Shown here in pieces: positions 18,681 through 29,233 of a stretch of 64,000 nucleotides of DNA. The notes under the pieces were generated by a model. It had not been told where the DNA came from, did no database searches, and saw nothing but the letters and a program-made list of their open reading frames with translations. Origin of the DNA: Zoogloeaceae bacterium (GTDB lineage Bacteria; Pseudomonadota; Gammaproteobacteria; Burkholderiales; Rhodocyclaceae); contig JACKMC010000009.1 of assembly GCA_024235595.1 (NCBI GenBank), forward strand, positions 66,920 through 130,919, read 5' to 3'. The stretch's first letter is position 1; the number at the start of each line of letters is the position of its first letter. The translations under genes and the position numbers were made by a program.

Positions 18681-19573
18681 GCTGGCTCGGCGACCACCTT
18701 CTCGCGGCACAGCGGGCCGCCCGCCAGCTCGCTGGCAACCTCATCGGCAGCCTCCTCACCGCGCTGGTGATCGGCATCGCCCTGGCCCTGCCCGCGGGCG
18801 GCCTGCTACTGCTCGACAATGCCGGGCGTGCCCTGGGCGAAGCGTCGGGTCGCCCCGAGATCAGCATCTTCATGAACGAAAAGGCCGGGCGCGCGGCAAG
18901 CGACGAGATCGCGCGCCGCCTTCAAGCCGACTCGCGTATCGCCTCGCAACGCTATGTGCCGCGCGACGAAGCCCTGAAGCAGCTCGCCGACAGCGGTCTC
19001 GCCGATGTCATCGAGGACCTGCCCGACAACCCGCTGCCCGACGCCTTCGTCGTGACTCCCAGGGGAGAGGACCCGGCTCTCTTCAACGAACTGCGCGAAA
19101 CCTTTTCCGGCTGGCCGGAAGTGGCCCACGTGCAGCTCGATTCGGCCTGGATAGAACGCCTGCATGCGCTGCTCGAGCTTGGGCGCAAGGCCGTCGCACT
19201 GCTCGCCGCCCTGCTCGCTTCCGCGCTGGTGATCGTCACCTTCAACACCATCCGCCTGCAACTTCTCACCCAGCGTGCCGAGATCGAGGTCAGCCGGCTG
19301 CTTGGCGCGACCGATCGCTACATCCGCAGGCCCTTTCTCTGGCAGGGCGCGCTTCAGGGCATGCTCGGCGGCCTCGTCGCCTGGGCCCTGCTGGGCGCCA
19401 TGGTGGACGCGCTCGCGGGGCCGGTTTCCCGGCTCGCGGCAAGCTACGGGACGGTGTTCACCCTGCAGTGGCCCGACGCGCCGCAGGTTGTGACGATGCT
19501 CGGCATGGTCGCCGCGCTCGGACTGCTGGGGGCGCTGCTGTCGGTGAATCGGCACCTCAAGACCGCTGGTTGA
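18677..19573 (+). CDS. ftsX: Cell-division protein FtsX
   Basis: A 298-residue membrane partner of FtsE. One transmembrane segment near residues 25-50, a periplasmic domain (about 60-165) that in relatives contacts EnvC-type amidase activators, then three C-terminal transmembrane segments (about 175-195, 225-250, 270-290). The pattern 'LGATDRYIRRPFLWQGALQG' is typical of the FtsX permease region. Coupled to ftsE by a four-base overlap. Confidence 0.95.
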   Translation: MSWLGDHLLAAQRAARQLAGNLIGSLLTALVIGIALALPAGGLLLLDNAGRALGEASGRPEISIFMNEKAGRAASDEIARRLQADSRIASQRYVPRDEALKQLADSGLADVIEDLPDNPLPDAFVVTPRGEDPALFNELRETFSGWPEVAHVQLDSAWIERLHALLELGRKAVALLAALLASALVIVTFNTIRLQLLTQRAEIEVSRLLGATDRYIRRPFLWQGALQGMLGGLVAWALLGAMVDALAGPVSRLAASYGTVFTLQWPDAPQVVTMLGMVAALGLLGALLSVNRHLKTAG

Positions 19574-19748
19574 AGCTGGCTGGGCCTCGGGCCTTGGGCC
19601 ACGCGACCGGACTCGAGCCCTTCGGGATGCGCGAGCCGGCAGTGGCAGGATCACGCCCTGCCGTGCGGGCGCCGGGAGAGGATCAGGCCCCGGCCCGCGA
19701 ACCCCAGCCGCTTGTTACCCCCGCGATGCGGCCTCGGGGCAGGCGCGT

Positions 19749-21194
19749 TCAGGCGGTCCCGCCGACAGTCAGGCCGTCGATCCGCAGCGTCGGCTGACCG
19801 ACCCCCACCGGCACGCTCTGGCCGTCCTTGCCACAGGTGCCGACGCCGGGGTCAAGGGCCATGTCGTTTCCGATCATGCTCACCCGGGTCAGCGCATCCG
19901 GGCCGTTGCCGATCAGCGTCGCACCCTTGACCGGGCGCGTGACCTTGCCGTCCTCGATGAGGTAGGCCTCGGCCGTCGAGAAGACGAACTTGCCAGAGGT
20001 GATATCGACCTGCCCGCCGCCGAAGTTGGCGGCATAGAGACCCTTCTTCACCGAGCGGATGATCTCTTCGGGCGCCTTGTCGCCGTTCAGCATGTAGGTG
20101 TTGGTCATGCGGGGCAGCGGCAGGTGGGCGAAGGACTCGCGGCGGCCGTTTCCCGTCGGCTTCATGCCCATCAGGCGCGCGTTGAGCATGTCCTGCATGT
20201 AGCCGGTAAGAATGCCGTCCTCGATCAGCACCGTGCGGCTGGTGGGATTGCCCTCGTCGTCGATGGTGAGCGAGCCGCGGCGGTCCGGGATGGTGCCGTC
20301 GTCGACCACGGTAACGCCCTTGGCCGCAACCTGCTGCCCCATGCGGCCCGAGAACGCGGAACTGCCCTTGCGATTGAAATCGCCCTCGAGACCGTGGCCG
20401 ATCGCCTCGTGCAGCAGGATGCCCGGCCAGCCCGAGCCGAGCACCACGGTCATGGTGCCCGCCGGGGCGGGCGATGCGTCAAGATTCACGCGCGCCTGGT
20501 GTACCGCCGCGCGCGCAAACTCCTGCAAGCGCGCGTCGGTGAAATAGGCGTAGTCGAAACGCCCGCCGCCACCGCCGCTGCCCTGCTCGCGCCGGCCCTT
20601 GTCGTCCATGATGACCGTCACCGATACGCGTACCAGCGGGCGCACGTCCGCGGCAAGGTGGCCGTCATTGCGCGCCACCATGATCACTTCCCACGAACCC
20701 ACGATGTGCGCCATCACCTGTGACACCCGGGGGTCTTCGGCGCGCGCCATCGCTTCGAGCCGCTCCAGCAGCTTGACCTTGGCGGTGTCCTCGAGCGAGG
20801 CGAGCGGGTCGTCGCTGCGGTACAGGCGGGCGGACGGCTGTGCCGCCCTCACCGACACCTTTTCGCTGCCGCCCGCCGGGCCGATCGCCCGGGTCGCCTC
20901 GGCTGCGGTGAGCAGCGCCGGCAGGCTGATGTCGTCCGAATAGGCGAAGGCGGTTTTGTCGCCCGAGATCGCGCGCACACCCACGCCCTGGTCGATATTG
21001 AAGCTGCCCGACTTGACGATGCCTTCCTCGAGGCTCCAGGCCTCGGTGCGGTGGTACTGGAAGTACATGTCGGCGTAATCGAGCCGGTGGGTGAATATCT
21101 GGTCGAAGACCTTGTCGACGGCCGCGATGTCAAGGTCGAACGGTTTCAGCAGATGGGTCTCGGCGACCTGGAGGGGATTCGTTTCGGTGTTCAT
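19749..21194 (-). CDS. tldD: Metalloprotease TldD
   Basis: A 481-residue protein, the same length as E. coli TldD, starting [20 protein letters not shown]. The open frame runs much further upstream but that part lies over the next gene in another frame. TldD with TldE forms a heterodimeric zinc protease that acts on unfolded peptides and modified peptide antibiotics. The zinc motif [11 protein letters not shown] (HExxxH) is clear near residue 260. No tldE is visible here. It follows the nitrilase-family gene by 35 bases. Confidence 0.96.
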   Translation of the reverse strand: MNTETNPLQVAETHLLKPFDLDIAAVDKVFDQIFTHRLDYADMYFQYHRTEAWSLEEGIVKSGSFNIDQGVGVRAISGDKTAFAYSDDISLPALLTAAEATRAIGPAGGSEKVSVRAAQPSARLYRSDDPLASLEDTAKVKLLERLEAMARAEDPRVSQVMAHIVGSWEVIMVARNDGHLAADVRPLVRVSVTVIMDDKGRREQGSGGGGGRFDYAYFTDARLQEFARAAVHQARVNLDASPAPAGTMTVVLGSGWPGILLHEAIGHGLEGDFNRKGSSAFSGRMGQQVAAKGVTVVDDGTIPDRRGSLTIDDEGNPTSRTVLIEDGILTGYMQDMLNARLMGMKPTGNGRRESFAHLPLPRMTNTYMLNGDKAPEEIIRSVKKGLYAANFGGGQVDITSGKFVFSTAEAYLIEDGKVTRPVKGATLIGNGPDALTRVSMIGNDMALDPGVGTCGKDGQSVPVGVGQPTLRIDGLTVGGTA

Positions 21195-21229
21195 GTGTTG
21201 TGTTCTCGATGCAATGATGGCCGCCGGTT

Positions 21230-22057
21230 TCACACCAGCGTGCGATGCGCCAGCGCCGGAAGGCTTTGCCTGATGCGCGCGATATGTTGGAGGTCGATGT
21301 CGCCACTGACGACTCCGGGGCCCTCGCGGCGGCGTGCCACGATCCCGCCCCACGGGTCGATCAGCATGGTGTCGCCGAAGGTGCGTCGTCCGCTGGGGTG
21401 ACGGCCGCCCTGGGCCGGCGCGAGGACGTAGCATTGGTTCTCGATCGCCCGGGCGCGAAGCAACACCTCCCAGTGGGCCTCGCCGGTGGTGTAGGTGAAG
21501 GCCGCCGGCAGGACGATGAGGTCGACCCGGCCCATGGCGCGAAAGAGCTCCGGGAAACGCAGGTCGTAGCAGACCGAAAGGCCGACCCGCCCGAAGGGCG
21601 CGTCGAAGCACACCACCTCGCTCCCGGGCTCGATGGTCTGCGACTCCTCGTATCGCTCCTCGCCTTTCGAGAAACCGAACAGATGGATCTTGTCGTAGCG
21701 GGCGACCCGCCTGCCGCCGTCGTCATAGACCAGGGTGGCATTGCGCACCTTGCCGGGGTCGCCACTCGTAAGCGGCACCGTGCCACCGATCAGCCACACC
21801 CGGTTGCGCGCCGCGGCGTCGCGCAGGAAGTCCTGCAGGCGGCCTTCGCCGTCGCGCTCGCTGATACGCACCTTGGCCTGCTCGTCCGGCGAAATCAGGG
21901 CGAAGTACTCGGGCAGCGCCACCAGTCCTGCGCCCTCGCCGGCCGCCTGGGCGATCAGGGCGCCGACATCCTTCAGGTTGGCCTCCACCTCCGGCCCCGA
22001 CACGGTCTGCACGGCGGCCACGCGGAACAGGCTCTGATGAAGCGATGAAGCGGACAT
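21230..22057 (-). CDS. Nitrilase-superfamily amidase (Nit1/omega-amidase-like)
   Basis: A 275-residue carbon-nitrogen hydrolase. The Glu-Lys-Cys triad is visible: Glu in LPEYFALI (near 50), Lys in [10 protein letters not shown] (near 120) and Cys in [15 protein letters not shown] (near 160). The last motif and the overall length fit the Nit1 group, whose members hydrolyse deaminated glutathione. A good ribosome-binding site (GAGGAG, nine bases upstream) supports the start. The yhdP-nit-tldD order is conserved in betaproteobacteria. Confidence 0.92.
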   Translation of the reverse strand: MSASSLHQSLFRVAAVQTVSGPEVEANLKDVGALIAQAAGEGAGLVALPEYFALISPDEQAKVRISERDGEGRLQDFLRDAAARNRVWLIGGTVPLTSGDPGKVRNATLVYDDGGRRVARYDKIHLFGFSKGEERYEESQTIEPGSEVVCFDAPFGRVGLSVCYDLRFPELFRAMGRVDLIVLPAAFTYTTGEAHWEVLLRARAIENQCYVLAPAQGGRHPSGRRTFGDTMLIDPWGGIVARRREGPGVVSGDIDLQHIARIRQSLPALAHRTLV

Positions 22058-22185
22058 TCAGCAATTCTCCTCGCGTAGGATCGGTCGGCGGCGCTGCAAG
22101 CATTGTGGCCGATTATCGCAGACTGGCGCGCAAAGCTCCGCGCGCATGATCGCGCAATCCTGGGACTGCGGCGAAACCCCGGCGT

Positions 22186-25100
22186 TCAGCGGGCACGCTC
22201 CGTTTCGGCCTTGTCCTGCCCGCTCTTCGCCGGCGCGTCGCGACCATTGAGGCGACGCACCAGGGGATCGTCCCATTTTCCGGTGATCCCGTACTCGAAG
22301 GCAAAGAAACGCTCGACAGGGTCCTTGAGCATCTTCTGCGCCAGATAGGTGACCACCCCTGCGACCGGATTGATCACCCCGGTGGCCGCATTCGCCAACG
22401 CCGCACCGACCGCGACCGACTCCGACAGGGTCGGCTGGACCTTGACCTTGAGGTCCTGCGTCTCGGCGGGCAGGTCGACACTGCCCTCCATGAAGACCTT
22501 CGCGGCGGGGCCGCGGATCTGAAGATCCGAGGTTCGCATGATGCCGCGCTCGATGTATGCCGAGCCTTCGATCCGGTCGAAGGCGAAGCCTTCGCTGAAC
22601 ACGTCACGGAAATCCAGTGTTATCCGGCGCGGCAGCGACTGCAGGCTGAGCACGCCCAGCAGGCGGCCGACCCCGGGTTCCAGCTTGTTGAACTGGCCGT
22701 CGCTGGCCTCGATATCGAAGCGCCCCGACAGACTCTGATAGTCGATCTTCGTGGGGGCGCCCTGCCAGTCGAACTGCCCGGACAGCGTGGCCTGCCCTCG
22801 ACGCACTGCGTCCGGGTAGCCGAACTGGGCGAGATAACGCCCTGCGTCCCTGGCCTCCACCTTGACCGCCAGCTCGCTGCGCCGGCCCGGGCGCCAGCGG
22901 CCGTCGCCGCGCAACTCTCCTTCCGGACTGGCCAGCGAGACCTTGTCGAGCAGCCACACGCCCTCCTGGTTGCGCGCCCGAAGCTCCAGCCGTCCGAGGT
23001 TCTTGCCCCGCAGCAGCAGGCGCTCGGAAATCACGTCGAGGGTCGGCAGACTCCTGGTCGGCGTGTCGCTCGAAGACGCCTCGGCCTCGGCGCTGCCGGC
23101 CTTTTCGACGGGATCGACCGCGAGCCGCGAAAGCCGTGCCTGCAGCGTCCCTTCGTCACGCTGGCGCCAGTCGAAACTGCCCTCGACCGCCGGGCTGCTC
23201 ACCGAGCCCTTCCAGCCACCCGCGTCCGCCGTTGCCTTGAGCACCACCTTGCCGAGACGCTCACCGAGCACCTGCAGCGCATCGGCCTGCAGAGTCAACG
23301 CCGATAGCGGCCACTGCGACCCATCACCCTCAGCGTCGGCCGAGGCCGGCGCATCGCCGCTGTCGATCGCCTTCAGCCACGCATCCACGTCGAGGACAGG
23401 CAGGTTCGCACTGACGAGAATCCCGCCATCCGCCTGCCGCAGGGTTTCGTTCCAGGCCACCCCACCGCGCGCCAGCAGCCAGCGCGCATCACTTCGACGC
23501 CGCATCACCTCGGCCTTGAGCTTGTCACCGAGGCTCAGCCCCAGGGTCTGGACCGCGCCCCCCTCGGAGGGGTCGAGGGAGAGCTGCAGGGGCCATTTCT
23601 CGGTTGCGCTCTTGTTGAAGGGGGCGGGCAGGCTCGATGCAATGCCCTGCAAATCGCTGCGCAGGACCACGCTGGAACGTCCGCCGCGGACGCTGACATC
23701 GGTCCTCCATGCGGTGCGGCCCGACAGGTGGGCAAGGATCGGCAGCGGGTAGGCCTTGGCGAGGGCCGCGGTGGCGATGTTGCCGGACGCCTTGATCGCC
23801 ACGCTGCCATCCGCGAGCGTTCCGCCTGAGAGGCGCATCGGCTCGCCATACAGTCGCGCAGCGCCATCGGCGATCTCGAGCCGCTGGGCCGTAAAGCCGA
23901 TCCGCGCCGATGCTTCGGTCAGTGCCGGCGCGGAGGGCGCGACGCGTACCGTGTTCGCGGCAAAGCGATACTCGCCCTTGACCGTGGTATCGGCGACATG
24001 CTGGAGCGGCATCACCAAGGTCAGGTCCAGGCTCCCGGCGCCGTCGGCGGTCATGCCCTCGGTAAAGTGTTCGATCCGTTCACCGACAGGACTCTGATTC
24101 ACGAAGGCGAGAAAGCCGTTGCTCGGGCCCGCCGCGCTGCCCTTTATCGTAAGGATCTCGTCGGCATCGAGATCGGGCAATCGGGCCGTCACGCGACCGA
24201 GCCGGACCTCGCCGATGCGCCCTCGCTCGGCGGTGATGAGCATGCCCGCCCCCTCGAAACGCAATTCGCCGTCGATGTCGTCGATCGCCGGCCAGCCCGG
24301 GGCATACTCGAGGCGCGCAGCGGAAATCTTCGCCGTCACCAGGAACTGGCCGCCCTTGCCATCACGAAACGGGAACTCCGCAAGATTTCCCTGCAGCCTC
24401 AGGCGCGCATCGGCCGCCCTGCCGGAAACGATGCTGTCGCGCAGCCAGTGGCGTGTCTGCTCGTTCACCACCAGCGGCATGTAACGCCACACTGCCGTAC
24501 CGTCGGCACGCGTCAGGCGCGCCTGCAAGTCGATCCGGCCGGGTCCGGATTCGTCCGGCGTGAAGCGCCCGCTGGCGCTGCCCGCAGCGTCGCCGTTCGA
24601 AAACTCCGCCTTGTCCAAACTGACCTCGAGTTCGCCGTCGCGGCGCGACCAGCCCCCGCCGGCCTGGAGCTTCTCGAAATTCAGTCGCGGCTCGGCAAAG
24701 ATCCCGGGGAGATCGATGCTGGCCCCGCTGCTGGTGAGCGTAAAGCGACCGGCCTGATCGGTCCCGCTGACCTCTCCGGAGAGCCCTGCCATGCCCGGCC
24801 AGCCGTGCCCGGCTGCAAATCCGATACCCTCGAAGCTCGCCGCCAGCTTCCACGACGGCGACCGGGCCGCGCCGCGATCCCAGTCGAGCGACACGCCGCG
24901 CAGCCTTCCATCCGGCGACAGCGCCGCGAGACGCTCATGGATATCGGGCGCGAGCGGCAGGTAGCGGGAAAGCAGGGCGAAGGCGGTCACGTCGACCTGA
25001 TTGACCGCCAGGTGCCCACCGTCGAGTTCGCCGGCGACGTTCTTCAAGACGCTCAACTCGAATTCGGTTCGCGGCAGCGCGAGCGATCCGTCGGCAAGCG

Positions 25101-26151
25101 ACAGCGTCAATCCGCTCGAGCTGAGCGCGAATCCTCCCCGGCGAAGCTCGGCACCCAGGCGGCCGTCCAGCCGCGACAGATCGAGCTGCGGCAATGAATC
25201 GTCGAACTTCACGCTCACCGCGCGCAGCGACACGTCGGCAAGCACCTTGCCTATCTTTTCGCCATCGAGCGACAGCCAGGCATTGAGACCGCCACGCCCA
25301 TCGATCGCAAGCGGATAATCCAGCCACGGCCGCCAGGCACCCAGCGCCGCATTCTCGAGGCGCGCGAAGAGCTCGCCGCGCCAGGTGCTCAGCACCGCGG
25401 GGTCGCTACCAAGCAGGTCGCCACGCACTTCGAGCCTGCCCGCAAGCCCGGATGGCGGCCGCGCGGTGAGCCCGAAGCGATGGCGCTTGCGGTCGTTGAT
25501 CAGGCGGGCCTCCACCTTCTCGAGCTCCAGCGCCGCGGCACCGCGCAGCTCGTCGGTCCAGCTCAACGCGGCATCGTGGATTGCGATTTCGTCCTGCGCC
25601 AGCAGCCACTCCGCAAAGCCGCTCCCGCCGCTGGCGTCGGTGTCAACCGGCAGGCCGGCGACGATGATCCGGCCATCGGCCTCGCGCCTTATTTCGAGGC
25701 GCGGCCCGAAGAACTCGAGCAGGCTGAAATGCGGCTCGAGCCGGGCAAGGCTGGTCCAGGAGAGCGTGGCGTCGACCCGCGAGAGCATCAGCGCGTCGCG
25801 TCCGGCCTGGTCGCGAACGACCAGCCGGGCAAGCTTGAGGCGTGGCCTGAGTCCGTTCCAGCTCGTGTCGATTGCACCGATATCGACCGGCAAACCGAGG
25901 GCCTCGCCAATCGCCAGTGCGATCTCGCTCCGGTAGGCGTTGGCCTGTGGCAGAAGGATGTAGCGAACCCCCAGGATGCCGAGGGCTGCGACGAAGTAGG
26001 CGAGCACCAGCCCCCTGAAAATCCAGGTCGCTGCACGCTGCAGGACGGCGCGCCGCGGGGGCGAAGAGCTGGGAGGGGAACTTGAAGGGGTCACGGAGCA
26101 AAGCCGCAGGTCGGCTGAACCATCTCGTTGGGGGCGGGAACTGCGCGCCAT
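22186..26151 (-). CDS. yhdP: YhdP-type AsmA-like envelope protein
   Basis: A 1321-residue protein anchored by one N-terminal transmembrane helix (about 45-65), with the rest predicted periplasmic and rich in beta strands. It matches the YhdP/TIGR02099 family by length, the DUF3971-type middle region and the AsmA-like C-terminus (EGSVDLPAETQDLKVKVQP and the closing PVAGVVTYLAQKMLKDPVERFF). In E. coli YhdP and the AsmA proteins TamB and YdbH move phospholipids to the outer membrane, likely as long hydrophobic grooves. The start at 26151 has an AAGG ribosome site. It is divergent from glnE, as in relatives. Confidence 0.92.
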   Translation of the reverse strand: MARSSRPQRDGSADLRLCSVTPSSSPPSSSPPRRAVLQRAATWIFRGLVLAYFVAALGILGVRYILLPQANAYRSEIALAIGEALGLPVDIGAIDTSWNGLRPRLKLARLVVRDQAGRDALMLSRVDATLSWTSLARLEPHFSLLEFFGPRLEIRREADGRIIVAGLPVDTDASGGSGFAEWLLAQDEIAIHDAALSWTDELRGAAALELEKVEARLINDRKRHRFGLTARPPSGLAGRLEVRGDLLGSDPAVLSTWRGELFARLENAALGAWRPWLDYPLAIDGRGGLNAWLSLDGEKIGKVLADVSLRAVSVKFDDSLPQLDLSRLDGRLGAELRRGGFALSSSGLTLSLADGSLALPRTEFELSVLKNVAGELDGGHLAVNQVDVTAFALLSRYLPLAPDIHERLAALSPDGRLRGVSLDWDRGAARSPSWKLAASFEGIGFAAGHGWPGMAGLSGEVSGTDQAGRFTLTSSGASIDLPGIFAEPRLNFEKLQAGGGWSRRDGELEVSLDKAEFSNGDAAGSASGRFTPDESGPGRIDLQARLTRADGTAVWRYMPLVVNEQTRHWLRDSIVSGRAADARLRLQGNLAEFPFRDGKGGQFLVTAKISAARLEYAPGWPAIDDIDGELRFEGAGMLITAERGRIGEVRLGRVTARLPDLDADEILTIKGSAAGPSNGFLAFVNQSPVGERIEHFTEGMTADGAGSLDLTLVMPLQHVADTTVKGEYRFAANTVRVAPSAPALTEASARIGFTAQRLEIADGAARLYGEPMRLSGGTLADGSVAIKASGNIATAALAKAYPLPILAHLSGRTAWRTDVSVRGGRSSVVLRSDLQGIASSLPAPFNKSATEKWPLQLSLDPSEGGAVQTLGLSLGDKLKAEVMRRRSDARWLLARGGVAWNETLRQADGGILVSANLPVLDVDAWLKAIDSGDAPASADAEGDGSQWPLSALTLQADALQVLGERLGKVVLKATADAGGWKGSVSSPAVEGSFDWRQRDEGTLQARLSRLAVDPVEKAGSAEAEASSSDTPTRSLPTLDVISERLLLRGKNLGRLELRARNQEGVWLLDKVSLASPEGELRGDGRWRPGRRSELAVKVEARDAGRYLAQFGYPDAVRRGQATLSGQFDWQGAPTKIDYQSLSGRFDIEASDGQFNKLEPGVGRLLGVLSLQSLPRRITLDFRDVFSEGFAFDRIEGSAYIERGIMRTSDLQIRGPAAKVFMEGSVDLPAETQDLKVKVQPTLSESVAVGAALANAATGVINPVAGVVTYLAQKMLKDPVERFFAFEYGITGKWDDPLVRRLNGRDAPAKSGQDKAETERAR

Positions 26152-26178
26152 TTCTGCCTTGCGCGCTTCAGGCTCGAC

Positions 26179-26184
26179 TAAAAT
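26179..26184 (+). promoter_or_regulatory. Candidate -10 element for glnE
   Basis: TAAAAT lies 70 bases upstream of glnE in the short divergent gap with yhdP. No convincing -35 is at the right distance, so this is tentative. Confidence 0.3.
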
Positions 26185-26253
26185 GCCCCATTCAGGAGCC
26201 GCCCTCGACTTGGCGCGGCGTCGATCTGCAATTCTACCGAAGCGGCCACAACC

Positions 26254-28941
26254 ATGCCTTCCGAACTCCCGGCTTTCGCCGAAGCGATCGCAAAAACTGC
26301 TGAATTCTCACGTTTCCTTCGCCGCCAGCTCGACGCCCGAGCATGGCTCGCCGAGCAACTCGAAGCTCACCTGGCGACACCACTGGACGCACAGGCGATG
26401 CAGGCCTTCGTCGCGGCCCAGCAGATCGGCCCGGAAAACCTCCCTGCCGTATTGCGCCGCCTGCGCGCCTGGGTGATCGCCCATGTCATGGTACGCGACG
26501 TCTCGGGCCTCGCATCGCTCACGGAAGTCACCGAAACCATGACTGCGCTGGCCGATTTCACCGTCGCCACGGCTTGCGACCACCTGCACGCCGCCCTCGC
26601 CCAGCGCCACGGCCAACCGCTCGACGCCAGCGGCAGCGCACAGCAGCTGATCGTGATCGGCATGGGCAAGCTCGGCGGGCGCGAACTCAACGTCTCCTCG
26701 GATGTGGACTTCATCTTCGTCTATCCGGAGGACGGCGACACCAACGGTCCGAAATCCATCAGCAATTTCGAGTTCTTCGCCAAGCTGGGAAAGAAGCTCA
26801 TCCAGGCCCTCAACGAGATCACCGAGGAGGGCCAGGTCTTCCGCGTCGACATGCGTCTGAGGCCGAACGGAGACTCCGGACCGCTGGTGTGCAGCTTCGA
26901 GATGCTTGAGAACTATTTCATCACCCAGGGGCGCGAGTGGGAGCGCTACGCATGGATCAAGGCACGGGTGATGCATGGCGCGCGCGGCGACGAGCTGGCC
27001 GCGATCTCGCGGCCCTTCGTGTTCCGCAAGTATCTCGATTTCGGCGCGATCAACGCGATGCGCGATCTGCACGCCCAGATCCGTCGCGAGGTGGCGCGCC
27101 GCGACATGGCAAACAACATCAAGCTCGGCCCCGGCGGCATTCGCGAGATCGAGTTCATCGCTCAGGTGTTCCAACTCGTGCGCGGTGGCCGCGACCTTGC
27201 GCTGCAGGTCAAGGCCACACTGAAGGTGCTTGCGCTGCTGCCGGAGCGCGGCATTCTCGACGGAGACACCGTCACCCGGCTCTCGCTCGCCTACGACTTC
27301 CTGCGCCAGCTGGAGCACCGGCTGCAGTATCTCGACGACGCCCAGACCCATAACCTGCCGGATGACGCCGCGGACCAGGCCCTGATCGCATCGGCGATGG
27401 GCTGCGCGACCTACGATCAACTCATGACGACGCTCGATGCGCACCGCGCCGTCGTCAGCGCGAACTTTGAACGAGTGTTCGGCGATCCGACCGAGGACGA
27501 CCATGCCCTCGACGGGATATGGAGCGATGCAGGCGATCCGCAGACATGCACCGACGGTCTCGGGAGACTCGGCTTCAAGGACCCCTCGGCCGCATCCCGC
27601 CGCCTCGGCGAAATTCGCAGCAGTGCCCGCTATCAACAGATGCCGGTACAGCACAAGGTCCGTTTCGACGGGGTCATGCCGCGCGCCCTGGCGGTCGCCG
27701 CCTCGATGCCGAATCCGGACCAGACGCTCGAGCGCATTCTCGACCTGCTTGAGGCCATCAGCCGTCGCGGCGCCTACCTCGCCCTGCTGCAGCAATATCC
27801 ACAGGCCCTGGAACGGGTTGCCGAGCTTTTCAGCGCCTCGCGCTGGGGGGCCACCTATCTCGCCCGCCATCCCATTCTGCTCGACGAATTCCTCGACGCC
27901 CGGCAACTTGGTGCGATCCCCGACCTTTCCGAGTTCCGCCGTGAACTGGAAACCGAGCTCGATCGACTCGAACCGGACATGGAGCGTCAGATGGACGTCA
28001 TGCGGGAACGCCTCCACGCCCAGGTGTTCGCCATGCTGACCAAGGACATCGCCGGCAAGCTCACCGTAGAGACGCTGGCCGACCACCTTTCGGCGCTCGC
28101 CGACCTGATCCTCGAGCTGACGATCCCGACGTGCTGGCGCAAGCTGCGCAAGCGCCACTGCGAGACGCCCGCGTTCTGCGTGATCAGTTACGGCAAGCTG
28201 GGCGGAAAGGAACTCGGCTATTCCTCGGATCTAGACATCGTCTTTCTTTTCGACGACCCCAACCCGGACGCGATGGAGCTCTATTCGAGGCTCGCCCAGC
28301 GCATCAACAATTGGCTGTCGAGCCAGACCGCCGCCGGCATCCTCTACGAAACGGACCTGCGCCTGCGACCCAATGGCGACGCCGGCCTGCTGGTGACCAG
28401 TGTCGACGCGTTCCGCCAGTATCAGCTCGAATCCGCATGGACCTGGGAGCACCAGGCCCTCACCCGGGCCCGTTTTTCTGCCGGCGCCCCATCGATCGGC
28501 CAGCATTTCGAAGCGATCCGCATCGAGGTGCTGCGGCAGAAACGCGACCCGGCCAAGCTGTCCGCCGAAGTCATCGAAATGCGCAAGAAGATGTACGACA
28601 CGCATGGCGGCAGGAGCGAGCTGTTCGACCTCAAGCACGACAAGGGCGGCTTGATCGATGTCGAATTCATCGTCCAGTACCTGGTGCTGTGCCACGCCCA
28701 CGCACATCCCGAACTCTGCGGCAATCTGGGCAACATCGCCTTGCTAGGCATTGCCGCGAAGCTCGGACTGATCGACACGGAGCTCGCGACCGGCGCCGCG
28801 ACAAGCTACCGGGTCTTTCGCCGACACCAGCACAGGCTGAGACTGGATACCGGCAGCTCGCGCATCCCGGCAGCGGAGGTCGGCGGCGAGCGCGAGGTCG
28901 TCATTGCCCTGTGGAAGCAGGTCTTCGGCGTGGAGCGCTGA
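26254..28941 (+). CDS. glnE: Bifunctional glutamine synthetase adenylyltransferase/deadenylase
   Basis: An 895-residue enzyme that adds or removes AMP on glutamine synthetase in response to PII and glutamine. The two nucleotidyltransferase domains are visible: GMGKLGGRELNVSSDVDFIF (about 130-150, deadenylylating half) and YGKLGGKELGYSSDLDIVFLF (about 645-665, adenylylating half). Each retains the GS-x-D-x-D-type carboxylates, and GlnD-PII-UTase helical linkers follow both. Length is slightly below E. coli (946). It is divergent from yhdP, a conserved arrangement. Confidence 0.97.
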   Translation: MPSELPAFAEAIAKTAEFSRFLRRQLDARAWLAEQLEAHLATPLDAQAMQAFVAAQQIGPENLPAVLRRLRAWVIAHVMVRDVSGLASLTEVTETMTALADFTVATACDHLHAALAQRHGQPLDASGSAQQLIVIGMGKLGGRELNVSSDVDFIFVYPEDGDTNGPKSISNFEFFAKLGKKLIQALNEITEEGQVFRVDMRLRPNGDSGPLVCSFEMLENYFITQGREWERYAWIKARVMHGARGDELAAISRPFVFRKYLDFGAINAMRDLHAQIRREVARRDMANNIKLGPGGIREIEFIAQVFQLVRGGRDLALQVKATLKVLALLPERGILDGDTVTRLSLAYDFLRQLEHRLQYLDDAQTHNLPDDAADQALIASAMGCATYDQLMTTLDAHRAVVSANFERVFGDPTEDDHALDGIWSDAGDPQTCTDGLGRLGFKDPSAASRRLGEIRSSARYQQMPVQHKVRFDGVMPRALAVAASMPNPDQTLERILDLLEAISRRGAYLALLQQYPQALERVAELFSASRWGATYLARHPILLDEFLDARQLGAIPDLSEFRRELETELDRLEPDMERQMDVMRERLHAQVFAMLTKDIAGKLTVETLADHLSALADLILELTIPTCWRKLRKRHCETPAFCVISYGKLGGKELGYSSDLDIVFLFDDPNPDAMELYSRLAQRINNWLSSQTAAGILYETDLRLRPNGDAGLLVTSVDAFRQYQLESAWTWEHQALTRARFSAGAPSIGQHFEAIRIEVLRQKRDPAKLSAEVIEMRKKMYDTHGGRSELFDLKHDKGGLIDVEFIVQYLVLCHAHAHPELCGNLGNIALLGIAAKLGLIDTELATGAATSYRVFRRHQHRLRLDTGSSRIPAAEVGGEREVVIALWKQVFGVER

Positions 28942-29149
28942 CCCGCATTACTCACACCGCGGCGCAGCGACGGCCCGGCGCCTTCGGCCATCGACCCAGG
29001 CGTGGCGAAGGCCGAGCGCGGCACAGCCCTGTCGGGCAGCACCGCGTGAGAGTGAGCCTCGCCACGGCAGGCATCTCGCTGGCCTCAGCCATGGTGATCC
29101 GATCAATGCAGGAGGATGTCCGACCGCGAAGCGGCGCCACCCATGCCGC

Positions 29150-29182
29150 AAAAGGAGAATGCCACTTCGCAAAGTGGCATTC
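29150..29182 (-). terminator. Terminator after malate synthase G
   Basis: A perfect 11-bp stem (GAATGCCACTT at 29157-29167 with 29172-29182, four-base loop) is followed on the minus strand by TCCTTTT. It lies about 50 bases past the glcB stop. The rest of 28942-29233, between convergent glnE and glcB, holds no gene that I can support. Confidence 0.7.
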
Positions 29183-29233
29183 GTGGCGTTAGCGAGGCGC
29201 AGGTTCATCCGGCCCGCGGGGCCGGACCGTGGA